DNA from: Taudactylus pleione
Lineage: Eukaryota > Chordata > Amphibia > Anura > Myobatrachidae
Direction: 5' to 3'
DNA: 64,000 bases
Assembly: GCA_031769625.1 (NCBI GenBank)
Contig: JAUIMM010000135.1
Location: 6,685,501-6,749,500 of the forward strand
Positions 20,900 to 32,262 of this stretch are shown here, piece after piece (position 1 is the stretch's first letter; every line of letters starts with the position of its first letter). The notes beneath the pieces were generated by a model. It searched no databases. It saw only the letters and a list, made by a program, of their open reading frames with translations, and was not told the origin of the DNA. Made by a program: the position numbers and the translations under genes.

Positions 20900-22150
20900 G
20901 AAGACAGAATCTGTTTGCAATTCGAATCTGCGCAATGCTGTCTTGTAAAGGGCCAAGACTCCATCTCAGAAATAAAATCTCACAGCACTATTTTGTAAAC
21001 AAAAGGTACATAGTCAGCCTTCCTCAAACACAGGCAGACTAAACAGGGAGGCTCCGACAGCACAGCTGGAAGCCTCCTTCCTGTATGAGAATTAAATTCA
21101 CTGTATAAACACATTTTGCAATTTGCAGTTTAAGAACATCAGAAAAATACATGTGTGCTTGTGTGTGTGTGTACATGTATATATATATATCCCTGCAACT
21201 CATACACACAATGTTAAACAGAATACAGTCAGTTTTTTAGTGATCCTTCCCAAAATCATACTGGCATGGCCACACACACACGGTGCCCAGTGTGTGTGTG
21301 GCCATGCCGGTGCCCACATAGATGCCCTTTAAAAGCAATGGTCCCGTAACGCAAAAAGGATAATTAAGAAATGAATGTTTTCTGTAACTATGGCTTAGTA
21401 AATGACAATTGAACTGTGTGTGGAACCGTACTGACCTACTCTGTTTCCGCAGCATTCCGGTGACATCAATATGAAGATCAGAACATGCGGCTATGAAATA
21501 TGAATGTTAGAGAGAATATCTATTTGAAATGTTGTTTTCCTTAGCAGCTTAGATTTGCATGTTGGGGGATACAAAAGGAGGTTGGAGACCTTTTGTATCC
21601 ATTTGGAATTGTCCAATAAATGCCCTGTAACAGATTTTTCCAAAGGACTGGTTATTCCAGTCTAATCAATAGAGCTAGCTAGCTGAGAGTAGAAACAGTA
21701 GTCTCAGGTAACCAAAAGGATACTCCCTTTCTGATGACCTCACAGGTATTAGGGGGTGGGAACATAGCATGCACATCCTGAGAAAACACAGTTTAGCAGA
21801 GGCACTTGCAGATTTTAGAAGGAAGAGAGAGGTACACTCCCTGACCAGACAACGGAAGAATGGGTCTCAGTTCCTCTGGGTTGTTATAGCTGAGTATAAA
21901 ATGTGCAATATTTAGCCTATTTGGGTGTCTGTAGCTATGTGGTGTTAATCTGTTATTAGCTTAGCATGGTGTGTGGTTTGTAGTTTTCTAAGGATATTCA
22001 TGGGTCTGTGTTGGCATGCAGTGGATGATGTGTTGTCTGGTCTGTGCTTTTCATCTGCACTGTAGGGTACAGTGGTCTGTTGTCAGCATGCAGGAAAGGG
22101 ATTGATTGTGGAGTTGTCATGATATTTGTGGATGATTGATGCTGGTTGAT
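20900..22150. other. No gene recognised
   Basis: Mostly unique-looking sequence. It includes a short hairpin around 'tacaaaaggaggttggagaccttttgta' parts (21571-21600) and a local dyad with 'cacacacacggtgcccagtg' near 21275. No coding region is supported. Confidence 0.3.
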
Positions 22151-22162
22151 TGAGATCCTCTG

Positions 22163-22372
22163 ATGTGTTCTGTGTTGGGCCCTGCCATGTGTTCTGTGTT
22201 GGGGCCCTGCCATGTGTTCTGTGTTGGGGCCCTGCCATGTGTTCTGTGTTGGGGCCCTGCCATGTGTTCTGTGTTGGGGCCCTGCCATGTGTTCTGTGTT
22301 GGGGCCTGCCATGTGTTCTGTGTTGGGGCCCTGCCATGTGTCCTGTGTTGGGGCCTTGCCATGTGTTCTGTG
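22163..22372. repeat. 26-bp minisatellite, about 8 units
   Basis: The unit 'gccatgtgttctgtgttggg' plus 'gccct' repeats head to tail with single-base length changes. Open frames in several phases on both strands are by-products of the repeat. Confidence 0.95.
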
Positions 22373-22639
22373 TTTGCCTTCCCATTTGTGAATGATTGAT
22401 GCTGGTTGGAGAGATGAGCTTTGTGTGTGCTGTATACTCATGAATGTGATCATAGGGTGGTGTCAGCGTTGTATCGTGGAGGTTGAATTGATGGCAGCTT
22501 TGAATGGTCATGGGTGGTTGCCGTGTGGTGTTGTGTGAGTCAGATGGGTATGTTGTCTGCGGTTTGTTGGAGATGGCTTGCCTCCATGTGGGGTGAACAA
22601 GGGAAATGGTGATTCTGCCCAGTTGTGGTGTTGTGTGGG

Positions 22640-22877
22640 TCAGATAGGTATATTGTCTTTGTTGTGGTTGTGGTCATTGATGGATGATTTGCGGAGTTGC
22701 AGCTTAGTGCAGGATGGAGTTTGCCTAGGGATCATGAGGCTTGCAAACAAAGGAAAAACATGTGCTTCGGCCCAACCCCCCCCTCACACACAAACACACG
22801 CACACTCCATCACCAGCCATCTTGAACATGTGCTTTCAGCAGACATTGATATATCTCTCATTGTATTTTAATATGTA

Positions 22878-22914
<37 letters not shown>

Positions 22915-23220
22915 CTCATATTGCTATCTTTAATAACCGTTTCATGTATTTTAACTGTACCTTATGACCTAATGTTTGTACAATTTATTTGCGCTCATTA
23001 TTAGATCATAGCGTTGTAACATCTGTACTTTTACCTGAATAATAATCTTTAGCGCTTCGGACTGCTATTCAACCGTCTTGGTATTTCATTAAAGGTATAA
23101 TCAAAATAGCAACATCTTGTGGTTTTAGAAGGTACAGGCAGGTTTTGTCTTAGAGGTTCTAGGCAGGTGAATCTTAGAGGTTTATAGGCAGGAATGTACT
23201 AAAAGGTATTTACAAATTTA
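22640..23220. other. No gene; contains a (CT)n microsatellite
   Basis: A CT run lies at 22882-22910. The rest is AT-rich sequence without a supported feature. Confidence 0.5.
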
Positions 23221-23221
23221 A

Positions 23222-23710
23222 CAGTGGTGCACCTTATGCAGTGCCCCCAGTAGTGGTAGTGCCCCTTTTGCAGTGGTCCCAATAGTGGTAGCGCCTCTTA
23301 TTCAGTGCCCCCAGTAGTGGTAGTGCCCTTTATGCAGTGCCTATAGTAATAGTGCCTCTTATTCAGTGCCCCCAATATTGGTGCCCCTTATGCAGTGCCC
23401 TCAGTAGTAGTGCCCGTAGTAGTGGTGCTCCTTATGCAGAGCCCCTTTTTCAGTGCCTCCAGTAGTGGTACCCTTTATGCAGAGCCCACAGTAGTGGTAG
23501 TGCCACTTGTTCAGTGCCCCCAGGAGTGGTGCCCATGTGGTGCCCCCTGGAGTAATGCCCCCACAGTAATGCCCCCAATAGTAATGCCCCCTGTAGTAAT
23601 GTCTCCAATAGTAGTGCCCCTAAGTAATGGCCCCAGTAGTAGTGCCCCCAGTTGTAGTGCCCCATGTAACTGTGCCCCCTAAGTAATGCCCCTGTAGTTG
23701 TGCTCCCTAA
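23222..23710. repeat. Degenerate 'agtagtgcccc' array, locus 2
   Basis: Units of the form 'cttatgcagtgcccccagtag' repeat with heavy variation. The small frames on both strands follow from the repeat. Confidence 0.75.
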
Positions 23711-23939
23711 GTAACGTCTCTCCCAAAGTGCACTGCACTCAGCGGGAGCCGGAAGCCGGCGCTCATGAGTGAGCTCCAGCCTCCGGCTGCTGCTGGCGCT
23801 GCGGGGAGGGAGCCGGGTGCCCTCTGGTAACAAAATCTCAGCGGGTGCCCGGCAAATGCAGCCTCCCTGTGGCATCAGGGTTAGGTAGGTCGGAGGAGGC
23901 GGAACTGGTACCGTTTCCAAAAATAAGTGACTATATATA

Positions 23940-24960
23940 TATAGTGCACCTAGTAGTAGTCAGTGCCCCTGGCAGTAGTCCCCCCCAACAGTGCCCCCAG
24001 TAGTAGCCCCCCCAGCAGTAACTCCCAAGCAATCCCCCCAGTAGTAGTCCCCCCCAGCATTGCCTCCCAAGCAGCCCCCCCCAGTAGAAGCCCCCCAAGT
24101 AGTCCCCCCCAGCAGTGCCCCTAGTAGTAGTCCCCCCCAGCAGTGCCCCTAGTAGTAGTTGCCCCCCAGCAGTGCCCCTAGTAGTAGTCCCCCCAGCAGT
24201 GCCCCTAGTAATAGACCCCCCTCCAACAGTGCCCCTAGTAGAAGTCCCTCCCCAGCAGTGCCCCTAGTAGTAGTCCCCCCCTAACAGTGCCCCTAGTAGT
24301 AGTCCTCCCTCCAGCAGTGCCCCTAGTAGTAGTAGTCCCCCCCTTCCAGCAATGCCCCTAGTTGTCCCCATTAACAGTGCCCCTAATAGTAGTCCCCCCT
24401 CCAGCAGTGCCCCTAGTAGTAGTCAGTGCCCCTGGCAGTAGTCCCCCCCAACAGTGCCCCCAGTAGTAGCCCCCCAGCAGTGCCTCCCAAGCAGTCCCCC
24501 CCAGTAGTAGCCCCCCAAGCAGTCCCCCCCAGCATTGCCTCCCAAGCAGTCCCCCCAGTAGTAACCCCCTCAAGTAGTCCCCCCCAGCAGTTCCCCTAGT
24601 AGTAGTCCCCCCCAGCAGTGCCCCTTTTAGTAGTTGCCCAGCAGTGCCCCTAGTAGTAGTCCCCCCCAGCATTGCCCCTAGTAATAGTCCCCCCTCCAAC
24701 AGTGTCCCTAGTAGAAGTCCCTCCCCAGCAGTGCCCCTAGTAGTAGTCCCCCCCTAACAGTGCCCCTAGTAGTAGTCCCCCCTCCAGCAGTGCCCCTAGT
24801 AGTAGTAGTCCCCCCCTTCCAGCAGTGCCCCTAGTTGTCCCCCCTAACAGTGCCCCTAATAGTAGTCCCCCCTCCAGCAGTGCCCCTGGTAGTAGTAGTA
24901 GTCCCCCCCTTGCTGCAGTGCCCCTAGTCATCCCCCTTTCCAGCAGTGCCCGACAGACAG
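23940..24960. repeat. Degenerate 'cagtgcccctagtagtag' array, locus 3, internally duplicated
   Basis: Units of about 24 bp ('cagtgcccctagtagtag' followed by a C-run) fill this kilobase. A larger duplication is superimposed: 'cagtgcccctggcagtag' occurs at 23961 and again at 24424, and the order of variants repeats with a 463-bp offset. Confidence 0.85.
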
Positions 24961-26440
24961 ACATACATCCGGAAAAAAAACAAAAAATTCCACTTACCTT
25001 ATTCCCCACTCTGGCATCCGCTTGTCCTTCCAGCGTTCCCCCGCACCGGCCTGCTCTGCATGATGGGAGAGACGTCATGATGTCTCTCCCATCAGCCACT
25101 GCAGGAGCTGGAAGCCTGGCTCCGGCAGTGGGCGCAGCAGCTGATGAGAGTCTGTCTGACTCTCATCAACCGCTAAAACGAACACATAGCTGCCGGTGCC
25201 GGTGGCTATGTGTTTGTTCCTGGCAGTGTAGTGCGGACTGCACTTATGTGCTGTCCACACTACCGCCATGTGTCTGGTCCAATGGAAGCAGCTTGGTGGC
25301 TAAAATGGAGGCTTCGCAAAGGCCCATGGAAGGAGTGGATGCGGCTGGGCATGCGCAGCATGCCCTCCTGCGGCCATCTTGTTTCCTCCTGTAGCCAGAA
25401 TGAGCTTCTGGACAGACCAGGGTGGCTCTACTGGCCACTGCACTGCCCCATTGGAGCTCTGCTCCAATTGCAGCAGCAGCAGGGTAGGGGGGAGGGGCAT
25501 ACAGTGCCAGTGGCGGGAGGAACCGCAGCAGAGCCCTGGAATGCTCCTAGGCATTACAGACGCCCTTAGGCATTTGCTTATTATGCCTATGCCTAGGGCC
25601 GGCTCTGTCGCACCATATTATATGGGGTGAGTTGATTATTTTAAAAGGGAAAACATCTGGAAGCGATTTTGATAATAGTGATTTTTAGTAACTCTGACAC
25701 CCTATTACATTGGAGAGTTTGCCACAAAACTCGCAATTTACCAAAACAGACAACCTATTACATTTGGCCCTTTCTGTATTAACATCACATCTGCCTGAGT
25801 GGGGGAGTGAAAACTCCCCCCTACAGGGATCCCTGACAGAGCCCACAGCACATCAGCCTTTTGCTGATGCGCTGTGTCTCCCTTCCTGGCCAGCTCCATT
25901 TGGTATACAAAAAATCTTGCTTGCAGAGCCCGGAGCCAGCAGCCATTACAGCAGGGACAGTGCTATCCCTGCTGTGCTGATAGGGCAACAACACTTGTTG
26001 ATACAGTATCTATAGCTGCAGCTGTCAGAACGGTCAGTGCCACAGACTATTCATACAGTACATTGCCCAGCACATTGTAGTTAGCAGCACTGATAATGAC
26101 TTGGGTGCATAGCAGACCCCACAATAATACATGGGGAGAAGCGGTATAGGCACACATATGCGCTAATACCACTCCTTCCCCATATAGCCCATTCATATAT
26201 CTCCCTCAATGTGAGTAAAATGGTGTAACTTCAATTTCATGATTTATTAAGAGAGAAAATGCCAGTATTGACCAGTAGATGGAGCCTTATCTTAAATCAA
26301 TGCTGCGTGATCTACATATATGAGGGATTATAAACACTAATGCATTTTAAAAACTGCTCCATTTTCTCACCCAAATGAATGTGCAATGTGGGTCATCAAC
26401 TGTTACTGGTCATCATCAAGTGTGGTAGAGATCACTTATA
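24961..26440. other. GC-rich to mixed sequence, no gene supported
   Basis: Contains hairpins such as the one around 'catagctgccggtgccggtg' (about 25185-25215) and 'gggagagacgtcatgatgtc' (25065-25084). Frames of up to 189 codons occur but have no recognisable domain, and the longest starts inside the neighbouring array. It looks like the flank of a dispersed repeat. Confidence 0.35.
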
Positions 26441-26443
26441 CCC

Positions 26444-26826
26444 CTTTTACACCAGAGCTAAAACCCGGGTTATTGCAGGGTTAACCCGGGTAGCTCCTAG
26501 GTGTAAAAGGGTAAAGATTTGGATTGCTGGGTCGAGTGACCCAGCAAACCAACCTATTTAAGTTGCAGGGTTTAACACGGGAATAACCCGTGAAACCCTG
26601 CAGTGTGAACGCCGCACTCTGGGTCATGGTGACCTGGAGCGCGCCGCATGCCAGCCGATTGGTCCAGCTTCATTGGTGCTTGGAGATGAATTCATCTCCA
26701 AGCGTCCACTTCAACGCCAGAAAAGCCGAGTCAATGCAGACCTGGCTCCGGTGTGAACGGCGCCAACTCAGGAATATCCTGGGTCGGCGCCAGGGAAATT
26801 CCGGGTCTGATCCGGGTTGGAACTCT
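26444..26826. repeat. GC-rich palindromic MITE fragment
   Basis: Starts near 'ccccttttacaccag' and contains consecutive dyads ('acccgggtta...taacccgggt', 'gggtcgagtgaccc', 'ggagatgaattcatctcc'). It is interrupted by copy H2 of the serial-hairpin MITE. The continuation 'gttccaactccag' resumes at 27075. Confidence 0.5.
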
Positions 26827-27071
26827 GGGCCTGATTCAGACCCACTCGCAAGCGCATTGCGCTCGCAAGTGGGTTGATGGTGGCCCAGTGTGCACGCTCC
26901 GGGACTCACTACAAAGTTTTGTAGGATTGGCCGGGGGTGGCTTCACAAACAGAGGCTTTCCCATGCGAATGCCTGCCATTTGTGGGTGGCCCCACTGACA
27001 TGACCAGATTCAGATTCAGCCCTGATTCAGAGCGAGCGCACGCTTTTTCCGAGCACCTCTGAATCAGGCTC
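26827..27071. mobile_element. Serial-hairpin MITE, truncated copy H2
   Basis: The ends 'gggcctgattcag' and 'gaatcaggctc' lie between TCT duplications (26824-26826 and 27072-27074). The interior is less than half the length of full copies, so it carries an internal deletion. Confidence 0.65.
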
Positions 27072-27087
27072 TCTGTTCCAACTCCAG

Positions 27088-28495
27088 CCCATATTCAATT
27101 TGAGGCGAAAAGTCCAGTCTTTTCGCCTCCTTTGCCTGTTTTCCAGGCGGAAAAGTATTGCGCCCGTGCCCGCTATTCCCCGTATTCAATTTCAAAGTGG
27201 CCGAAATCGGGAACAGGCAAAACTTGGATCGACAAAAAAAATACGGGAATTTTCAGGAAATAATTGTAGGACCCCCCTAAAGATGTCCAGACCTGGGGGA
27301 TCACTATGGGTACCCCCGTTTTTGCCTGCAGAAGAAAGTCGCCTTTCCTGACATTGAAGAAGTGATGCAGAAGAGCACTTAGGTTTTTTTTTTTCATTTT
27401 TAAAAGTGGTCCCATCAAATTTGGGTACATGAAAATGGGGGTAAGCATATTTTTAAGTCCCTAAAGGTAATTTTTTAAATTCTACAAAAATACACCTGCT
27501 GCTACTCTGCACAATGAAAAAAACACCTGCCACATACTTGGGGACCTCACCAGAATTTATTTCGTTAGTTTGGCATTTTGTTTTCACTTTTTTTTACCCC
27601 AAAATTTAAAATATTTTTTTTGGGGTGTCCCCATTTTTTTTTATTTGGCACATTTCGTTTTAAGGGGACATTCCCAAGGGTGCAGGCTATTTTTTTTAAG
27701 CCTGAACCCCTAAACCCCTAAACCCCAAATCTGCAGTTTTTTCACCTGCTATAGGTAATTGAAAAATTATCCCTGTTTTTTTAAATGACCTTTCACCCCA
27801 TTTACGAAAAAAAACGGGAATTTTTGGGAAATATGCCTGGGACCCCCCCCTACAGATGTCCAGACATGGGGGATCACTATGGGTACCCCATTTTTGCCTG
27901 CTGAAGGAAGTCGGGGTTTGCAATAGCCGTGCAAGGTGCAAGTGGTAAAAAATAGTACTTAGGAACAGTTATTTTCCCCCCAAAATTATCTATCAAATTT
28001 GGGGTACATGAAAATGGGGGTAAGCATTTTTTTTAAGTCCCTAAAGCTATTTTTAAAATTCTACAAAATTGCACCTGCCGCTTGTCCCCGCAATGAAGAA
28101 GACACCTGCCGCATACATGGGGACCCGACCTGAATTAATTTAGATAGTTTGGCACTTTGTTCCCCTTTTTTTTTTTTACCCCCACAATTGAACATAATTT
28201 TTTTGGGGTGTCCCGATTATTTTTTTAAAATTTTGACGCAGTTTACCTTTCGGGGACTGTTTTAAGGCTGCATGGGGGTTCCCGCAATGTTGTACCCCAA
28301 AACCGCAATTCTGCACTTTTTTCCGCCTGCCATTCATAGGCGAAATTTTTCGCCTATTACATTGAATTGACTTTCCGCCTAGGCGAAAAGTCTTCCAAAT
28401 TGAATACGGAGGAAACTCAAAACAGACGAAAATTATGTCATCGGCAAAAAAGTATAGTGGAAACTTACTTTTCGCCTCAAATTGAATACGGCCTC
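27088..28495. mobile_element. 1.4-kb element with 'ttcaatttgaggcgaaaag' inverted ends
   Basis: The left end 'tattcaatttgaggcgaaaag' pieces and the right end 'cttttcgcctcaaattgaat' form inverted repeats. Inside, a roughly 560-bp unit is present twice: 'gatgtccagac' and 'gggggatcactatgggta' occur at about 27280 and 27858. No open transposase is present, so it is non-autonomous. The duplication flanking the ends is not clear to me. Confidence 0.6.
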
Positions 28496-28645
28496 ATAAG
28501 TCTTGTTCCCACATGGGAATATAAAAATGATAATTATAATGTTAATTTACATAAACTTTTTACTACTCTTATATATAGCTGGGTATATGCTATAGACACA
28601 ATTCTACAATTATTTGACGGACATATGTACTTATTGTATTTGAAC

Positions 28646-28816
28646 TAGGGGTGAGCGGGTTCGGTTTTACTCGGATTTACTCGGATCTTTAAACGGCATT
28701 TTATTGGCTATCGCCTATCATGTGTTTTGGATAGCCAATATAATAAATCCAAATTTGCGGTAAAGTGGCGATAAGAACCGAGTAAATCCGAGTAAAACCG
28801 AGCCTGCATATCCCTA
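28646..28816. mobile_element. hAT MITE, 171 bp
   Basis: The ends TAGGGGTGAGCGGGTTCGG and GCCTGCATATCCCTA lie between exact 8-bp duplications ATTTGAAC (28638-28645 and 28817-28824). The first 18 bases match the 5' end of the large hAT copies, so this is a likely non-autonomous partner. Subterminal 'ttactcgga' motifs appear at both ends in inverted orientation. Confidence 0.88.
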
Positions 28817-28837
28817 ATTTGAACACTTCTCTTGACT

Positions 28838-29480
28838 TCTACACGATGTAGTCGGCATCTCAGCATGCGGGATGTCGATGGTCTAAATACCGATGCTGAA
28901 ATCCCGACAGCGTCAGGATCCTGGCACCAGTGATAGGACCTGTGTTTGTTGTGGACCCGGGTTGGAAACAGGAGTAGATACCGAAACAGATTCCAATTGA
29001 AAGGTGTATTGTTTAATGTGAATGTTGGTAGACATGAACAATAATAAAACAAAGACCAGTAATGACAGAGTTAATATGTGTAACTGAAGGAGACTGAGGT
29101 GGATGGGAGTAAACAAATGTCCAGGTCAGTGACAGAGATGAATCAGGTGAGTCCAATTAGGCTGTGAAAGTGAAGTGAATATCCAGGTATGCTGAACAGT
29201 GACTGAGAGGGAAATCCAGTAATGCTATGATAATGGCTGAAGGGAAATCTGGTAATGCTGTGATAATGACTGAAGGGAAACCCAGAAATGCTGTGAAAAT
29301 GGATGGAAGGGAAATCCAGAAATGCTGTGATAACGGCTGAAGGGAAATCCAGAAATGCTCTCATAGCAGATTCCATGAAACACGTTGCTCTGGCAACTAC
29401 AGGGAGCTCAAAACCCCCTTAAATACCCAGCAGCAGAGCGTGAGTGGCTGGGGAGATCACCTGACACATCAGGATAGGCT
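28838..29480. repeat. Dispersed-repeat fragment and 33-36-bp minisatellite
   Basis: The left 90 bp has 'gggatgtcgatgg' and 'aatcccgacagc' phrases of the TTAGGG-like element family. At 29209-29362 about five units of 'gggaaatccagaaatgctgt' plus 'gataatggctgaa' repeat. Confidence 0.6.
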
Positions 29481-29683
29481 CACTATGTCACATGACCTGA
29501 GGCAAGATGGCCGCTCCCATGTACCTGTGATGCTGAGACAGTGCTAGACTTACCCTTGCCAGGATGGCCCAATGCTGGCAGACCCCCGCACACCCCCAAT
29601 GCGAGTCTCCATGCACCAGCTCCCCCACCGGCAAGGACCGCAGCACAGTGCCCCCCTGGCAAGTGCCACAACCTCCATGCCAT

Positions 29684-30050
29684 GAAACCCTGATAGTGAC
29701 AACCAGTATCACAACCGCCAGCATCCCGAAGGTAAGTATCGGCAGTTAGGGGAGGGTTAGGGTGCAGTGTTAGGGTTAGACATGAGGGGGAGGATTAGGG
29801 TTCGTGGAGGGGAAGGTTAGGCTTAGGCACTAGGGGGAGTTTAGATTTAGGCACTGGGGAGGGAGTGTTAGGTTTAGGGTGCGGGGAGGGGGAGGTTAGG
29901 CTTAGGCACTAGGTGGGAGGTTAGGTTTAGGCATCGGGGAAGGTTGGTTAGGATTAGTGTTAGTCCTATGGGTGTCGGGATTCTGACTGTTGAGATGCCT
30001 CTGTTGGTATTCTGACCAGTGGCATTCCGACCACCAGCAATCCAAACCCA
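29684..30050. repeat. MITE-like repeat with TTAGGG-like minisatellite core, copy 2
   Basis: Opens with 'ccgccagcatcccgaaggt' and closes with 'gtcgggattctgac' and 'gaccaccagcaatcc'. The core is an array near 'ggttaggcttaggcactagg'. It matches the copies at 1157 and 47678. Confidence 0.6.
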
Positions 30051-30139
30051 ACCCATATCTTGTATATAAAATTAATTGTTCTGTTTGTTTGTTTGTCTGT
30101 CCAGTTATGCATTCGGACAACACTGCACTTATGGGGATG

Positions 30140-31510
30140 AAACCAATATGAGTTGGTCCAGTTGGATCCTTGCCAGGTTATAGGAGGGTTAGGGCCCCAG
30201 TCAGACCTCCCATTGGAGAACGCTGGGCAGGACTTAGAACCGGGGAGCCTGTTCTAAGCCTTCCACTTGATGGATTTGGACAAAAACTTCAGAGTGTGAT
30301 AAACATTGGATCTCAGCAGACATACTAGGAGGTTGAGGTCCTGGTCTGACCAACCATTGGTGTACACTGGGCAGAACTTTGACCCGGGGATGCTGGGCAG
30401 AAATTTTACCCGGCGAGTCTGTTCTGGGCCTTCCATTGGATTTGGATGAAACTTCACAGAGGGGTGCAATTGGTCTGGGATGCCTAATGGAGTGGTTGCG
30501 AGACCAGACAGACCTCAGGACTGAGGGCCTGATTCAGAGCTGGACGCTATTTGCGTTCGCTCGTTCAGAAAAAGGGGCTGGCTATTTAAATTGAGCGCTC
30601 GCTCTTTGCGGTCTGTTGACACCTCTATGTCTGAGCGAGCGTCCGAAACATGCGCTCGCTATTTTGTAAAGACGCTCCTTGGCCGTTCGCATCATACGTC
30701 ATCTCCGCTATTTATTAGATTAATCGAGTACATCAAAAGGTGTATGAACTGCTCGCTATTCTTGTGGTAGCATTTTCCTACTGCAATCATGCGAGCAGTT
30801 CAGGCTAAAAGACACCAAGTGACGTGGTCGATGACGCTGCTTTGTTAATTGTGCACACCCTTAAAACGCCCGTTTTGACCATTTGGCATGCCTGCATTTG
30901 GATCTCCACTCCCCGTTTTCAAGCACCTTCCTCTGTTAACACCCACAAAGCCTCATCCTGTCACTCAAATTAGCAGGCATTCGCTATTTTGCAAGCACAC
31001 AATTTCCGACCACACTGACTGGTTGGCGCATGCGCATTACAACCCATATGCATGCGCAGATGTGCAAACATCGCTCTGAGCGAACGAGCGGCCGCTTACG
31101 AGCGGCTCTGAATCAGGCCCATAGTGCACCAGGCAGAACTTTGATCCAGGGAGCCTGTTTTGTGCCTTTCACTGAATAAATTTGGACGGCATCACATAAT
31201 TTGGACAAAAACTTCCCAGAGTGGTAGCATTGGATCCCAAAAAAATTTACTAGTGGGTTAGGGTCCCAGTCAGACCTCCTGTTGGTGTATGCCCAGCAGA
31301 ACTTTGCTTGTCCCAGGCAGCCTGCTCTGGGCCTTCCACTTGATGGATTTGGACAACATCACATAATTTTGATGAAATCTTTGCAGAATGTTAATTTTTG
31401 ATCCCAGAAGACATACTGTACTTGATGGTTGAGGTTCCAGTCATATCTCCTGTTGGTGTATGCTGGGAAGAACTTTGACCTGGGGAGCCTGTTCTGAGCC
31501 TTGAGTTTGG
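30140..31510. repeat. Degenerate array of about 130-150 bp units, split by MITE H3
   Basis: 'gggcagaactttgacccgg', 'gagcctgttctgggccttcca' parts and 'atttggacaaaaacttc' recur before 30524 and after 31121. The units on each side are in register, showing that the MITE inserted into an existing array. Confidence 0.65.
30525..31120. mobile_element. Serial-hairpin MITE, copy H3
   Basis: The ends are 'gggcctgattcagagc' and 'gctctgaatcaggccc'. The interior is diverged from the other copies and AT-richer. The flanking triplets TGA and ATA do not match, so the duplication is decayed or the ends were altered. Insertion into the surrounding array supports mobility. Confidence 0.6.
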
Positions 31511-31990
31511 GGCATCTGCAGACCACCAGCTGTGCTCCCATTGCGGCCACCACCACTGACTTTGGCTACATCCAGGGATGTGCCGCTGCCTTCTGTAGCC
31601 TCTACTGCATAGTCCCCTATAGAGTTACTCTATATTCTGCCAAAAAGGTTAATTTATGCTAGAACTATTCTTTTTCATCAGTGCGTATTATGCTTCAGTA
31701 TTCCTGGTACTCCCCCCTGTGGTAATATCTTTGTATTGCAGGACATAAAGGAATTAGATTTTTTTTCTCATTCTCATTTTTATTGCCAACATTTTTGAGC
31801 TATTGGTTGCTCACAGCCGCAACTAATATCCCCACCATGCTACCATGAAACTAGGCTTCACTCGATCATGATGGCTGCATAAGTATTGGCCTCTGGTGGT
31901 TGGTTTCTCGACTGCCTCATTTCTTTATGACATCGTAATACTACTACATCTACACCCAGCCCATCTTTTACCTACATTTGCTAATTTCTA
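31511..31990. other. No feature recognised
   Basis: Mixed sequence leading into the L1-like fragment. Confidence 0.3.
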
Positions 31991-31996
31991 CATGCC

Positions 31997-32262
31997 ATGG
32001 GCAAGACCAGGAAATCTGTTTATAAGAAAGTTGCTCCTCATCCTAGAACAGAGTCATCTCAACCAGACCGACGTCCTTTCCTTCTGCCGACTCCTTCTAA
32101 ATAAGATTCTCTCCTTGATTCTTTAGATTCCTCTTCAGATCCATCAAACTCTCCTAGCACTTTGTCATTGGAAGCCCCAGCTCAACAACCCTCTGCGAAG
32201 TCAGGCAATGACATACAAGAACTCGGGACCCGAGCAACCAATTCCACACAGTTAGAAAAAAT
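31997..32262 (+). pseudogene. Fragment of an L1-like ORF1 (5' part)
   Basis: From 31997 the frame reads 'MGKTRKSVYKKVAPHPRTES', a basic N-terminus of the sort found in amphibian L1 ORF1 proteins, and meets a stop after 35 codons (32102). Reading past it gives a serine- and proline-rich stretch to about 32260, where Penelope-like sequence begins. The ORF1 call rests on the general character of the N-terminus, so it is tentative. Confidence 0.4.

Noticed and set aside
22083..22511. Overlapping open frames of 80-150 codons in several phases
   Set aside because: Entirely explained by the 26-bp minisatellite; low-complexity products.
23395..24960. Glycine/leucine-rich or serine/proline-rich open frames in the GCCCC arrays
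   Set aside because: Degenerate short tandem repeats without stops; no start context, domain or splice site.
25000..25630. Host exon suggested by overlapping 60-190-codon frames
   Set aside because: Frames overlap on both strands in GC-rich sequence with hairpins; no domain, convincing splice sites or codon pattern.
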